From NCBI GenBank assembly GCA_045539925.1, contig JAZQGH010000184.1, positions 1 through 64,000 of the forward strand: a stretch of 64,000 bases of DNA. The letters are read 5' to 3'. The position numbers and the translations under genes are program-made. Of this stretch, positions 40,206-48,900 are shown in pieces. The notes under the pieces are model-generated. The model was not told where the DNA came from. It was given only the letters and a program-made list of their open reading frames with translations, and searched no databases. Each line of letters opens with the position of its first letter. Within the stretch, counting starts at the first letter, position 1. Source of the stretch: SFWF01 sp045539925. GTDB lineage: Bacteria; Bacillota; Clostridia; Oscillospirales; Acutalibacteraceae.

Positions 40206-42308
40206 TTATACGCAGAATGCGAAAACAAGACCTTTTTCATAGGCCGCATAATCGCCGCTTAATGACCCTGATGCAGTTACAAAGGCAAATGATTGCGAAG
40301 TCCCCTTGTAAGGAGATCTTAGCCACCACGCAGTAGCATCAGAGGTGTCGTACATATATTTTACAGGTTTGTTTCCGTTAACAAAAGCATCGTATTGCGT
40401 ACCCTCTACTGTATAATTGGTATACGAATTGTCTCCAAAAACCTCTCTCGCTGATAACAAAAATAGGGTGCTACTTGTGGTTTTTTGCGTTGCAGAATTT
40501 CCGCTTGTTGCAGTATATTTATTTACAGAGACAATGGAATTTTTCAAATCCAAATCTTCAGATTCCATCGCGGAATAGTATTTAGGGATTGTGCTTGTTT
40601 TCATTGTTGAGCTTCCCCAGCTTCCAGAATTTGTATTACTCGTATTCATTGCTGCATTTGCCATAACCGTCTTCACTAAAAACGTAATTCCCGCCTTGCC
40701 TCGTTTATCGTCTGATACTACAAAGCCGTCATTATAACTGCTTGCTGCTGTAGTTGTGAGGTCGTCGTGATAAAAACCAATAATCTCTGCTTCACAATCA
40801 AAAACAAGATTGGCAGTAATATCAGAGCTGCACAGGCTGAAGGTTTTTGTATCGCCGAGAGAAAAGTATCCACCTTCCTCACCATTAGCCATTCCTGCTC
40901 GGCAAACGGTGGAGATGTCGCTCCAGCTCATATTTTCAAGGCCTGCATTATAGGGGAGTTCGGGAGCTTCTGTGACCGTAATATTAACAGATATAACTTC
41001 CGTCTGAGTATAGTTTTCTGACTCTTCGCGATAAATTTTGAGCGCCACAGAGCCAGTCTCAAAGCCAGTAGCTGATATACGGATTTCTACATAATAGTAG
41101 TTATCGTCATAATTATAACTAACATCATCATAGTCTATATCAATAATAGAGCTGTAATCTCCGTCTACTCCTTCTATGGCAATGAATCCATCAAACGGGG
41201 ATTTTGTTATAATGATTGACTCTCCACCGTTAGTATCTAAAGAAACAGACGTGTCACCTTCGACTAATTCAATGGTGTTGGTTGCCTTTGTGATTTCCCA
41301 TTCGACCTCATAATCTCTTTCGGTGCCGTCAGGCCAGACATATCCTGTGTTAGGATAAAACACCGCTGTGTATTCACCAGCATTTGTCGCCACCATATCA
41401 CCTGCGCCATCTGCATGACCCATCTGCTCATCATTGAATGTATAGTTTCCGTCTTCGTCTATCCAAGGGGACTGATCCTCTCCGTTGTATACAAAAGAGG
41501 TTGTTGTCGGCTTGGGATATGAGTCAATATAAATTACATATGGGGTTGCCGATGTGCGGTTTGCAACTGCATCAACATCGTTCGCGTTGTTGTTTATCGC
41601 TCCTCCCACAGCGTAAGGGTAGAAGGCGATATAGTACGTACTATCGTTATCTAATCCGTCGAAGAGATAAGTTGAGGATGCGTACGCGTTTCGTATAATA
41701 GAATCAAAGTAAATTGCATCCTCTATATCATAAAAGGAAGTAGGCATCGAGCCTTTCTTACAAATAACTCTGGTTCCTTCCCAAGCAGATATTGTAAACG
41801 TTTGACTTTGATCTCCGTTTGTGACTGTTATATTTTTATCTGCAGGGTCAGTCCATTGTACCCAGATCCTCTGATTCCCGACGCTTGTAGATATATAACG
41901 TACGTTATCGGGAGCAACCGACTCGGGCTTTACTGAGATCACATTACTTTCACTCATAGAGTAATAGCCATCTGTCGAGTAGGGGAAGAATCTATAATAA
42001 TAGGTGTTTGTCTCATTTAGGTTTGCGTCATGAAAATATATGGTCTGATACTCATTCTTTGACCCATCAGTCCCTGTATCATAAATAACATCCCCGTCTG
42101 TTCTGCTTGTGGGGGCGCTATTAATCTTCCTTACGAGACGAGTTCCCTTCCATTTGGCAAGTGTCTTACCATCGTACACAGTATCCTCAGGATCCGTCCA
42201 TCTAATATATACATTTTGATAACTCGATAATACTTCGATATTTGATACAGGCGAAGGAGCAAGGCCTCCTCCCGTTGTGTGAGAAGGAAAATTAGAAATA
42301 ATAGGCAT
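40206..42308 (-). CDS. tail fibre, paralogue with 'WWLRSP' domain, 700 aa
   Basis: Same plan as the 629-residue fibre: MPIISNFPSH start, FN3-like repeats (WTDPEDTVYDGKTLAKWKG, WVQWTDPADKNI), Ig-like region, then the C-terminal domain with LENMSWSDISTVCRAG, IGFYHDDL, AWWLRSPYKG and GLVFAFCV. ATG 42308 is chosen over 42314 for its spacing from GGAGGAG and the paralogue's start. Sequence differences concentrate near the C-terminus. Confidence 0.78.
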   Translation of the reverse strand: MPIISNFPSHTTGGGLAPSPVSNIEVLSSYQNVYIRWTDPEDTVYDGKTLAKWKGTRLVRKINSAPTSRTDGDVIYDTGTDGSKNEYQTIYFHDANLNETNTYYYRFFPYSTDGYYSMSESNVISVKPESVAPDNVRYISTSVGNQRIWVQWTDPADKNITVTNGDQSQTFTISAWEGTRVICKKGSMPTSFYDIEDAIYFDSIIRNAYASSTYLFDGLDNDSTYYIAFYPYAVGGAINNNANDVDAVANRTSATPYVIYIDSYPKPTTTSFVYNGEDQSPWIDEDGNYTFNDEQMGHADGAGDMVATNAGEYTAVFYPNTGYVWPDGTERDYEVEWEITKATNTIELVEGDTSVSLDTNGGESIIITKSPFDGFIAIEGVDGDYSSIIDIDYDDVSYNYDDNYYYVEIRISATGFETGSVALKIYREESENYTQTEVISVNITVTEAPELPYNAGLENMSWSDISTVCRAGMANGEEGGYFSLGDTKTFSLCSSDITANLVFDCEAEIIGFYHDDLTTTAASSYNDGFVVSDDKRGKAGITFLVKTVMANAAMNTSNTNSGSWGSSTMKTSTIPKYYSAMESEDLDLKNSIVSVNKYTATSGNSATQKTTSSTLFLLSAREVFGDNSYTNYTVEGTQYDAFVNGNKPVKYMYDTSDATAWWLRSPYKGTSQSFAFVTASGSLSGDYAAYEKGLVFAFCV

Positions 42309-42322
42309 TTGCATTCTCCTCC

Positions 42323-43189
42323 TTATCCAATGATAACTACCGTAACAGGAATGTCTACCGTCGGCAGTTCGCCGTCCGCAACAATAACCAGCTCGCCATC
42401 GTTCTGAGCCTGAATTGCGAGAAGAGCGGCTCTCGCTGCGCTGCGTTGTTCTGCGTTTGCAGAATTAGAAATAGATATAGTGCCATTTGAGGCGCTTGTC
42501 AAACCATTGACCTGTATCGTTTGTGTGTAGGGCTCCGTTGCGCCATCTCCCGCCCATGCGGACGTAGCCGTGTCGCCCTCGCCAATCACTGTATAAAGGA
42601 CAGCTTCAATGCTTATACTTGCATTTGCTTTTTGATCAAGCGCCGCTTGCATATCTTCTACCTGAGTTGCGACGCTTGCATCGGCCTTTCCTTCGAGCGC
42701 CGACTCTATCTCTTCAACCTTAGAAGAATCGGCTTTAGTCGAGAGATCTGTCTGCAATGTTTCAACCTGACTCGTCAGGGTTTCATCTGTCTTAGCCATA
42801 TCAGAGAGCGAACTCTCCATCGCGTCGATTCTTGCACCCAGCCCATTTTCTCCGGTAACACTCTCCTGTAGCCCGCTTATTGCAGTAGTATTATTTGCTG
42901 ACTCTTCCGATACTTTTGCGAGTGTTTCATTCGTTGTCCCTAAGCCTGTCTCCAGACTGGTTGTTTTTTCTTGCAGGGCTGATATGTCTGAAGCCGCATC
43001 AGCTATCGATAACTGCATTTCTGTGTCTTTTGATTCAAGAGATGCGATAGCCTCATCGTGAGCGACCAGCGCAGCCTCTATCTTAATCATGTTAGAGCCT
43101 GATTGTCCGCTTATTTTTTCGCGCCAATCAATAAACTTTACTTGATCGTTTTCGGTTAAATACAGTCCATATTTTACCGTTTCAGCCAA
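42323..43189 (-). CDS. coiled-coil tail appendage protein, 288 aa
   Basis: Starts MAETVKYGLYLTENDQVKFIDW. Residues about 40-195 form a long coiled coil (ALVAHDEAIASLESKDTEM, KADSSKVEEIESALEGKAD); the C-terminal beta-rich end (NAEQRSAARAALLAIQ) is typical of phage fibre attachment. Probably trimeric, linking baseplate and receptor-binding domains. Confidence 0.65.
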   Translation of the reverse strand: MAETVKYGLYLTENDQVKFIDWREKISGQSGSNMIKIEAALVAHDEAIASLESKDTEMQLSIADAASDISALQEKTTSLETGLGTTNETLAKVSEESANNTTAISGLQESVTGENGLGARIDAMESSLSDMAKTDETLTSQVETLQTDLSTKADSSKVEEIESALEGKADASVATQVEDMQAALDQKANASISIEAVLYTVIGEGDTATSAWAGDGATEPYTQTIQVNGLTSASNGTISISNSANAEQRSAARAALLAIQAQNDGELVIVADGELPTVDIPVTVVIIG

Positions 43190-43213
43190 TCAAATCACCT
43201 CCGTTTTAGATAA

Positions 43214-43235
43214 AGCCCCGGATAAAACCGGGGCT
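43214..43235. terminator. 8-bp GC-rich hairpin
   Basis: AGCCCCGG and CCGGGGCT pair around ATAAAA between two tail genes. Both tails are only weakly T-rich (minus TTTATCTAAAA), so partial termination or RNA stabilisation. Confidence 0.4.
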
Positions 43236-43247
43236 ATGTTATGTAAC

Positions 43248-43661
43248 TTAAGCAACCTGAGCCCAAAGAGATTCAGTGCCTACAACACCGGGTTCCCAAG
43301 TGTTGTTATCAACAAGGCTCTCCCACGTATAACCGTTATGAGAAACCCTATCACCCTTCATATAAGGGTTTGTGCTGTCAGGCTGTTCCCAAGCAGGAAT
43401 TTCATTCTCGTCAGGAATAAGCACCTTTGCAAACAGACTTGCAGATACATCAGGCGTCCAGTCAGCCTGAGAAGTGTGTGCTGTAATAACACGGTAAAGC
43501 ACGTCCATATACTTAACTCTTGTGTCTACTTCATACGCTGTGTCAGGTCTCCACGTAGGGAAGAGTGTCACACCCTGAAGGGCTGTCTCATCGTCAAGAT
43601 GGGGGACTGCCTTTTCAATAATTTCACGAAGTCTAATAGCTTCTTCACGTGTAATTGTCAT
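43248..43661 (-). CDS. tail-associated carbohydrate-binding-like protein, 137 aa
   Basis: FPTWRPDTAYEVDTRVKYMDVL, AHTSQADWTPDVS and ESLVDNNTWEPGVVG make a CBM-like beta domain after a short helical start (TREEAIRLREIIEKAV). The repeat 'x-V-x-x-x-G-x-x-Y-x-x-x-x-x-x-x-x-x-P' is common on phage fibres. Its start overlaps the preceding stop by one base (TAATG). Confidence 0.7.
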   Translation of the reverse strand: MTITREEAIRLREIIEKAVPHLDDETALQGVTLFPTWRPDTAYEVDTRVKYMDVLYRVITAHTSQADWTPDVSASLFAKVLIPDENEIPAWEQPDSTNPYMKGDRVSHNGYTWESLVDNNTWEPGVVGTESLWAQVA

Positions 43662-44032
43662 TATTCAACACCTCCTGCAAGAATGTTAAGTGTATCGGAA
43701 AGCTCAGCGTTAGCATTCGTAAGCTCAGCCTTTTCTGCTTCGAGCGCCGCAACAGCAGCCTGAAGAGCGTCTCTTTCCTGTTCAGCAGACGTGATCTTGC
43801 CTACAGAAAGAGAAATATTTTTAAGAGTTGTATAGCCGTCGTATTCTCCGAGAACATTACCTGCGTCGTCGAGAAGCTGGAATGTACCTGTGAGAATCGC
43901 AGCGATGTCTTCTGCGGAGATCTCTCCGTCAAAATTAAAAAGCAGAGCGGGATATCTGTTTCCGCTCTGTCTGATTGAATCATTTATTGCGTTTTTGATT
44001 TGAATATCTTTATCTTTTGTTCGAATAATCAT
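43661..44032 (-). CDS. small tail protein with coiled-coil end, 123 aa
   Basis: ATG 44032 after GGAGGTTTAATCAT. Beta-rich N-terminus (MIIRTKDKDIQIKNAIND) and a C-terminal coiled coil (ERDALQAAVAALEAEKAEL). Hypothetical, tail-associated by context. Confidence 0.6.
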   Translation of the reverse strand: MIIRTKDKDIQIKNAINDSIRQSGNRYPALLFNFDGEISAEDIAAILTGTFQLLDDAGNVLGEYDGYTTLKNISLSVGKITSAEQERDALQAAVAALEAEKAELTNANAELSDTLNILAGGVE

Positions 44033-44057
44033 ATGATTAAACCTCCGTAAAGTTTTA

Positions 44058-45353
44058 TTATTCTTTCCATACACCGCCAATATTAGTGTACACTTTAACA
44101 AGTTCTTTCCAAACGCCTCCAATATTGGCATATCCACTACTAATGTCTTTTGATGCGCCTTCTATAGTAGCAGACATATTTATGCTAGCTGGGACTTCAT
44201 AAACGACAGTTAGTGTACATCCTGTGAAATTCGCTTTAATGGTATTTAGAGCGAGTCCAGATTGAGACATGGAAATTTTAATTCTCGCATCGTTTAATTC
44301 ATCTCTCGTCCAGTCTCCACAGTCTAAAGTGCATACACGTGCGCTCGTAGAAGCAGTACTAAGTGTATAAGCAGAACCTTTTTCAGTTGTACCGCTTGTC
44401 ATTTGCATAGTATATGTACCATACTGCGTGACACTAATTCTCGCAGTACACGAAACGCTGACTATAGTGGCGTTAGCTGGTATAGACGACGTGTCAAAAA
44501 GGAAATATGCATATCCTGAAGGATTATATTTAGCAGTCGCTGTAATCGATGTGCCGTTCGCATTAGAAGTACTACTTGGTGTACCTATAACCGTTTGAGT
44601 AATAGGATTGGCTGGATTAGTGCTATTTGTATAATCCTCTACAGTAACTCCGCTGTTTTCACCAAAAGAAGTTACATATCCAACAAACAAACCACTTGCA
44701 TCGACATTTCCACTCCCATCTACTTGAGCCATCGAATTGAGGATTAAAGCGGGTCGCACGCCTTTTTCATAGGAGATAACATTTGCCGAACCCGCTCCCG
44801 ACGCTCCAGATGAGCTGACACGATAAGCATGAAGAGTACTGGTTGTATCGGGTGAACGTAACCACCAGTCATAAGCTGTACCGTTATAGTATGCGATTTT
44901 GTCAGCATTTGTAGCACTTTGAAAGAATGACAAAGTAGCACCCTCAGTATTAGTAGCCGATACCGTATTTGAGTAATAAGCTTCTGTTCGTGAAAGCAAG
45001 AATATATTTGTTGATAAGCCATTATTTAATTTCTGTAATGTTCCAACAGTTCCTGTGGAAGATGTATATGGAATCTTTACATTTATAATAGCATTTCTGA
45101 TATTAGCATCAATAGCGTTGTAGAAAGTGCTATTCAGTTCAGTATGCACATCGGAATTTGCGTAATCATTATCTGAACTGTCCCAATTTCGAACCTTCCA
45201 CAAGTCACGCATTAAGAGCCACGTGTTATCACAATCTGTACCGTAATAAGTTGTTGAAGGATTTCCTTGATGGATTACAATAAATTCTGTTAGGGTATTA
45301 TCGACTTTGAAATATACGCTACTTCCTACTGCAAGATTTCCCAATGTTGCCAT
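44058..45353 (-). CDS. tail protein, N-terminal 'WWLRSP' domain, 431 aa
   Basis: Here the lectin-like domain is at the N-terminus (about 1-210: GNLAVGSSVYFKVD, LLMRDLWKVR, DWWLRSPDTTST, ISYEKGVRPALILN), in the reverse order to the other fibres. A beta domain (TSITATAKYNPSGYAYFLFD) follows, then a repeated ending YANIGGVWKEL and YTNIGGVWKE. Receptor or glycan binding is inferred from the domain type. Confidence 0.72.
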   Translation of the reverse strand: MATLGNLAVGSSVYFKVDNTLTEFIVIHQGNPSTTYYGTDCDNTWLLMRDLWKVRNWDSSDNDYANSDVHTELNSTFYNAIDANIRNAIINVKIPYTSSTGTVGTLQKLNNGLSTNIFLLSRTEAYYSNTVSATNTEGATLSFFQSATNADKIAYYNGTAYDWWLRSPDTTSTLHAYRVSSSGASGAGSANVISYEKGVRPALILNSMAQVDGSGNVDASGLFVGYVTSFGENSGVTVEDYTNSTNPANPITQTVIGTPSSTSNANGTSITATAKYNPSGYAYFLFDTSSIPANATIVSVSCTARISVTQYGTYTMQMTSGTTEKGSAYTLSTASTSARVCTLDCGDWTRDELNDARIKISMSQSGLALNTIKANFTGCTLTVVYEVPASINMSATIEGASKDISSGYANIGGVWKELVKVYTNIGGVWKE

Positions 45354-45365
45354 CTTCTCACCACC

Positions 45366-46265
45366 TTACGGAGTGTAAACAAGGCAGATATCTCCGTTAG
45401 CACCTGCCGGAAGTGCTTCTCCGTCAGCTACAAGGAAGATATTCCTCACTTGTTTAGTTGTGTAATTCGCATTATTCTGCGCTACAAGAGCACCAGTCAT
45501 TGTATCTCCACTAGTAGCAACATAGTCATTATGACTGTGACCCTCTAATGACACATTTGTACCATTATAAGTAGGATTTGCTCCAGAGCCACGCATCATA
45601 AGAGAAAATGCCGTATGACCGATCAAGGCTCTCTGAGCACTTTCGACTAGACCAACGATTGTCGCTGTATCATTAGCGCCGTCTCCCGTAGTGCCATTGA
45701 TATATCCGTTCTTGCCTAACTGTATACCATTACCATCACCTTGACCAATTGCAATTCCACCTGTCATAGTGCCACCAGATAAAGGGAGAGCACCTACTTC
45801 ACTTGCAGTATATGTAGGCTTATTCGCTTCTTTTGCCCAAGCGGGGACGGTAGGATCAGTTTCCGTATAATCTACGTCAATAGATTCGAGCTTTGTGTCA
45901 ATCTCGTCTTTAGTGTAAAAACCAGAAAGAGAAGAGGCGTCTGCTTTGGTTTCGTCTAATTCAGCGATCAACTCTCGGATATCAGAGTGAGCTTCAGCAG
46001 AGCCATTATGTTCTTCTAAGACTGTAAAAACAGCTTTTGATGTAGGGATTTCGGCATCACTATTATTCATAACAGTGTTAATGTCGAACCCGGTAAGCTT
46101 TTCAGCCTCTGCCGCATTTAACTGTTTTCTGCGCAGAGTGCCTTCTGAGTCCATATAGTCAATATGGAATGAACCGTCGTCAACACAGAAGTACGCATAG
46201 CCTTCATGTAAGGGCTGAGCGTCTAATGAGGTACGACTACCTTTGAGAGGTTTAAAAAGTGCCAT
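45366..46265 (-). CDS. tail fibre with docking domain, 299 aa
   Basis: Residues 1-80 (LFKPLKGSRTSLDAQPLHEG, YFCVDDGSFHIDYMDSEG, LNAAEAEKLTG) match the start of the next fibre. Then a short coiled coil (LSGFYTKDEIDTKLESID), a triple-stranded fibre portion (DPTVPAWAKEANKPTYT; PLSGGTMTGGI) typical of phage tail fibres, and a C-terminal YTTKQVRNIFLVADGEALPA that is common in BppU-linked fibres. Probably trimeric. Confidence 0.7.
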   Translation of the reverse strand: MALFKPLKGSRTSLDAQPLHEGYAYFCVDDGSFHIDYMDSEGTLRRKQLNAAEAEKLTGFDINTVMNNSDAEIPTSKAVFTVLEEHNGSAEAHSDIRELIAELDETKADASSLSGFYTKDEIDTKLESIDVDYTETDPTVPAWAKEANKPTYTASEVGALPLSGGTMTGGIAIGQGDGNGIQLGKNGYINGTTGDGANDTATIVGLVESAQRALIGHTAFSLMMRGSGANPTYNGTNVSLEGHSHNDYVATSGDTMTGALVAQNNANYTTKQVRNIFLVADGEALPAGANGDICLVYTP

Positions 46266-46367
46266 AATATAATCGATCCTTTCTAAGAATAGATTCTGTT
46301 GGCTTTATATCAATGTTACTTTGCGTATCTTACCGTCCAAAGCCAACTCGTTGTTTTCGAAATCAAA

Positions 46368-48818
46368 TTAAAATGAACCCCACTCGATCTTTTGTTCATC
46401 TAAAAGGGCATCCACTTCTGATTGTGTGTAAATTACAGATGCGTCTGACGCACTTGTCCCGCCGACCTTAATTCCTCCAGCGAACCAAGCATTGCCATCC
46501 CAGTCAAGCGTATAAGCATTACTTCTGTCAGTCGGAGAAGTCCCGTTACCAGCAATGTGAATATATTTGTTTTCTGTATCGATAATATTTGCTTGTCCTT
46601 CGGCATGTTGAAATTGAGACATTGCTGCTGTATACATACCTTCAGAGTGAGCACATTTGCCACCCGCATCTGTTGCAATACCTTCTGCGTGTGATGCAGA
46701 CCCAGAAGCATGAGAGCCACCGCCCTCAACATGAGACGCATAACCTGAAGCTGTGCCGTATCTAGTTGAGCCATCAGGCATTGTGGTATAAGAACCTTCT
46801 GCATGTGATGCATAAGAAGTTACTTTAGTCATTTCACCTTCGGCATGTGACCAATAACCTGTAGCTTCGGTTTGATATCCTTCTACGTGGCATCCATCAT
46901 TAAGTGCTTTTGAGTAAGCACCTTCAGCGTGTGAAGCTCTGCCTTTTGCTACAGTGCCACTACCTTCTGCAATTGACCACTGCCCTACGGCAATGTTACT
47001 AGTGTAATCACCAAAAATTTCAGCATTAGCACTCGCTACAACTTCTTCACCATCAATAGTAAATGTTTGACCTTCAACAGCTTTACCAACAAACTTTAAG
47101 TTTTCACGAACCTGAGCAAGCTCTAACTCTGTTAGATTTTGTGCTGTCTTTAATAACACTTCTGATCTTACGGCATAATCATAAATATTATTAATATCAT
47201 CTATAATTTCGTTTTCAACAATTGTAATAACTTGAGATTGCAGATGTTCATCTTGGTTTACATAAAGCATAAAGAATGTAGCATAACCATAGTTTTTATT
47301 CACTTCAAGTAGATTAAATAATTCTACGTTTTCTAAGAATCTAACGGTACGACCAGATTCAACAGCCTCTGCTATTTCAGATACTGTATGAGTTGTTGTT
47401 GTAGAGCTAGTTGACACCCTGCTTACTATTAAATCTTTTTCTTTTTTATTTGCAATACTATCTTCTACAAAGCTTTCAGTTGCGAAACTAGAGTCATTAT
47501 CTAACTGACTTGTCTTCGTAGGTAGTGTTTTATATGTGCCATCATTACTCAAAACTGTAGAACCATCACCTGTAATTGTGATAGCGCTTAAACGTCTATC
47601 TTCAACATAATTAGTAGTTAGCAATTCTATAGTAATATTTTTACTTGCGGCTAACTCAAAATCAGAAGTGCCTAATAGGTTATATGTATAAGGTGAAACA
47701 GATATTGTTATTGCATTTGTGTTTGCAGCATTTGAAATAATATAATAAATAGAGTCATAGTTGATAGGCGACCATGATACGTTTAAATTAACTTTAAGAT
47801 TTTTAATATATAAGTTTCTTAAAGAAATACAATATCCAAAAGCGTCTCTCCAACTTCCAGATTTTGCACCAAAGTTAGTTGTATTAGCAGCATCAAAAGT
47901 ACCAGCATTTTCGACATTTCTTGCATAAAACATTAGTCCTCTACAGTCTTTAGGTAATGTAATATTAGATAGTTCGGGAAGACCAACTGTTCTTGCACCA
48001 TAATAACTAAACACTTGCGTAGCCCATGTTGCTTTTGCAAAACTATCTAAATATGCTTGATTTGCCCAGTTAGGGTCGCTAATTACACCACTAGCTAAAT
48101 AAAAAGTTTTAAATGTATTATCTGGAATACCTGAATAACATAAAGGTAATTGTGATGTATGAGTTAAGGTATAGTTCGTTCTTTTAGTAACTTCACTTAT
48201 ATAAGGGTTATCACTCCAGAAAATGCAATTTGTATATTGTGCAGATTGCACATGATATAAACCTTGATTGCCTTGACTCCACTTTGTATACATATCTTCT
48301 GCATTCATATCAAATAAGATATTTGAAAACTGTGCAACACCTTCCAGCCAAGGGTAAAATGTTCCTAGAGCGCTAGGGAACGCATTTAATGACATGATAG
48401 AATTATCTGACGTCGGTACTATTTCAAATGTGTCGCCCTCAACAAGTTTTACTTCGACATTTGAGTTTGCGGGATATGTTTTAGAAATACCATTAATAAT
48501 AATTGTTACGTCTTCAATACAATAAAACCCTAATACTGTATTTGAATTTAATTTCGTATATAGAGTTTCAACATAGTCGATAATGGCGTTTGACGTCGGG
48601 ACTTCTTCGTCACTAGGGTTTAAAGATGCTGAAAGCAAAGCGCCAGAAAGACTTTCAGCATTACCAGCATTCAATTGCTGTCGCTGTGTATTACCGTCAT
48701 CGTCAAGATAATCAAAATACGCAGTGCCATCATCTGTGCAGACATACACACTACCATCTTGCAATGAGGTATTATTTAATGATGTACGTTTACCACGTAA
48801 AAAGTGTAGCAAACCCAT
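46368..48818 (-). CDS. tail fibre with HAEG repeats, 816 aa
   Basis: N-terminal docking domain (LRGKRTSLNNTSLQDGSVY, LNAGNAESLSG) shared with the neighbour. After a beta-rich region, residues about 600-760 have about eight copies of SHAEG/HVEG/HSEG with TxATGxx spacing, a YadA-head-like beta-roll used in trimeric fibres. It ends in VIYTQSEVDALLDEQKIEWGSF (seen as KIEWGSF). ATG 48818 is chosen over GTG 48827 for CGGAGGTGCTTTCA. Confidence 0.75.
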   Translation of the reverse strand: MGLLHFLRGKRTSLNNTSLQDGSVYVCTDDGTAYFDYLDDDGNTQRQQLNAGNAESLSGALLSASLNPSDEEVPTSNAIIDYVETLYTKLNSNTVLGFYCIEDVTIIINGISKTYPANSNVEVKLVEGDTFEIVPTSDNSIMSLNAFPSALGTFYPWLEGVAQFSNILFDMNAEDMYTKWSQGNQGLYHVQSAQYTNCIFWSDNPYISEVTKRTNYTLTHTSQLPLCYSGIPDNTFKTFYLASGVISDPNWANQAYLDSFAKATWATQVFSYYGARTVGLPELSNITLPKDCRGLMFYARNVENAGTFDAANTTNFGAKSGSWRDAFGYCISLRNLYIKNLKVNLNVSWSPINYDSIYYIISNAANTNAITISVSPYTYNLLGTSDFELAASKNITIELLTTNYVEDRRLSAITITGDGSTVLSNDGTYKTLPTKTSQLDNDSSFATESFVEDSIANKKEKDLIVSRVSTSSTTTTHTVSEIAEAVESGRTVRFLENVELFNLLEVNKNYGYATFFMLYVNQDEHLQSQVITIVENEIIDDINNIYDYAVRSEVLLKTAQNLTELELAQVRENLKFVGKAVEGQTFTIDGEEVVASANAEIFGDYTSNIAVGQWSIAEGSGTVAKGRASHAEGAYSKALNDGCHVEGYQTEATGYWSHAEGEMTKVTSYASHAEGSYTTMPDGSTRYGTASGYASHVEGGGSHASGSASHAEGIATDAGGKCAHSEGMYTAAMSQFQHAEGQANIIDTENKYIHIAGNGTSPTDRSNAYTLDWDGNAWFAGGIKVGGTSASDASVIYTQSEVDALLDEQKIEWGSF

Positions 48819-48850
48819 TGAAAGCACCTCCGTTGTTATTACTTTTGGTT

Positions 48851-48888
48851 GATGTGGGGCTGACTATCACAGCCCCACATCTTTGTTT
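48851..48888 (+). terminator. 12-bp hairpin facing against the late operon
   Basis: GATGTGGGGCTG and CAGCCCCACATC pair around ACTATCA and are followed on + by TTTGTTTAATT. Flanking genes are on -. A second case of a terminator set against the operon. Confidence 0.6.
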
Positions 48889-48900
48889 AATTAGATCTTA

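Noticed and set aside
38304..45353. Diversity-generating retroelement
   Set aside because: Lectin-like fibre ends invite the idea, but no reverse transcriptase and no near-identical template/variable repeat pair is visible in the window.
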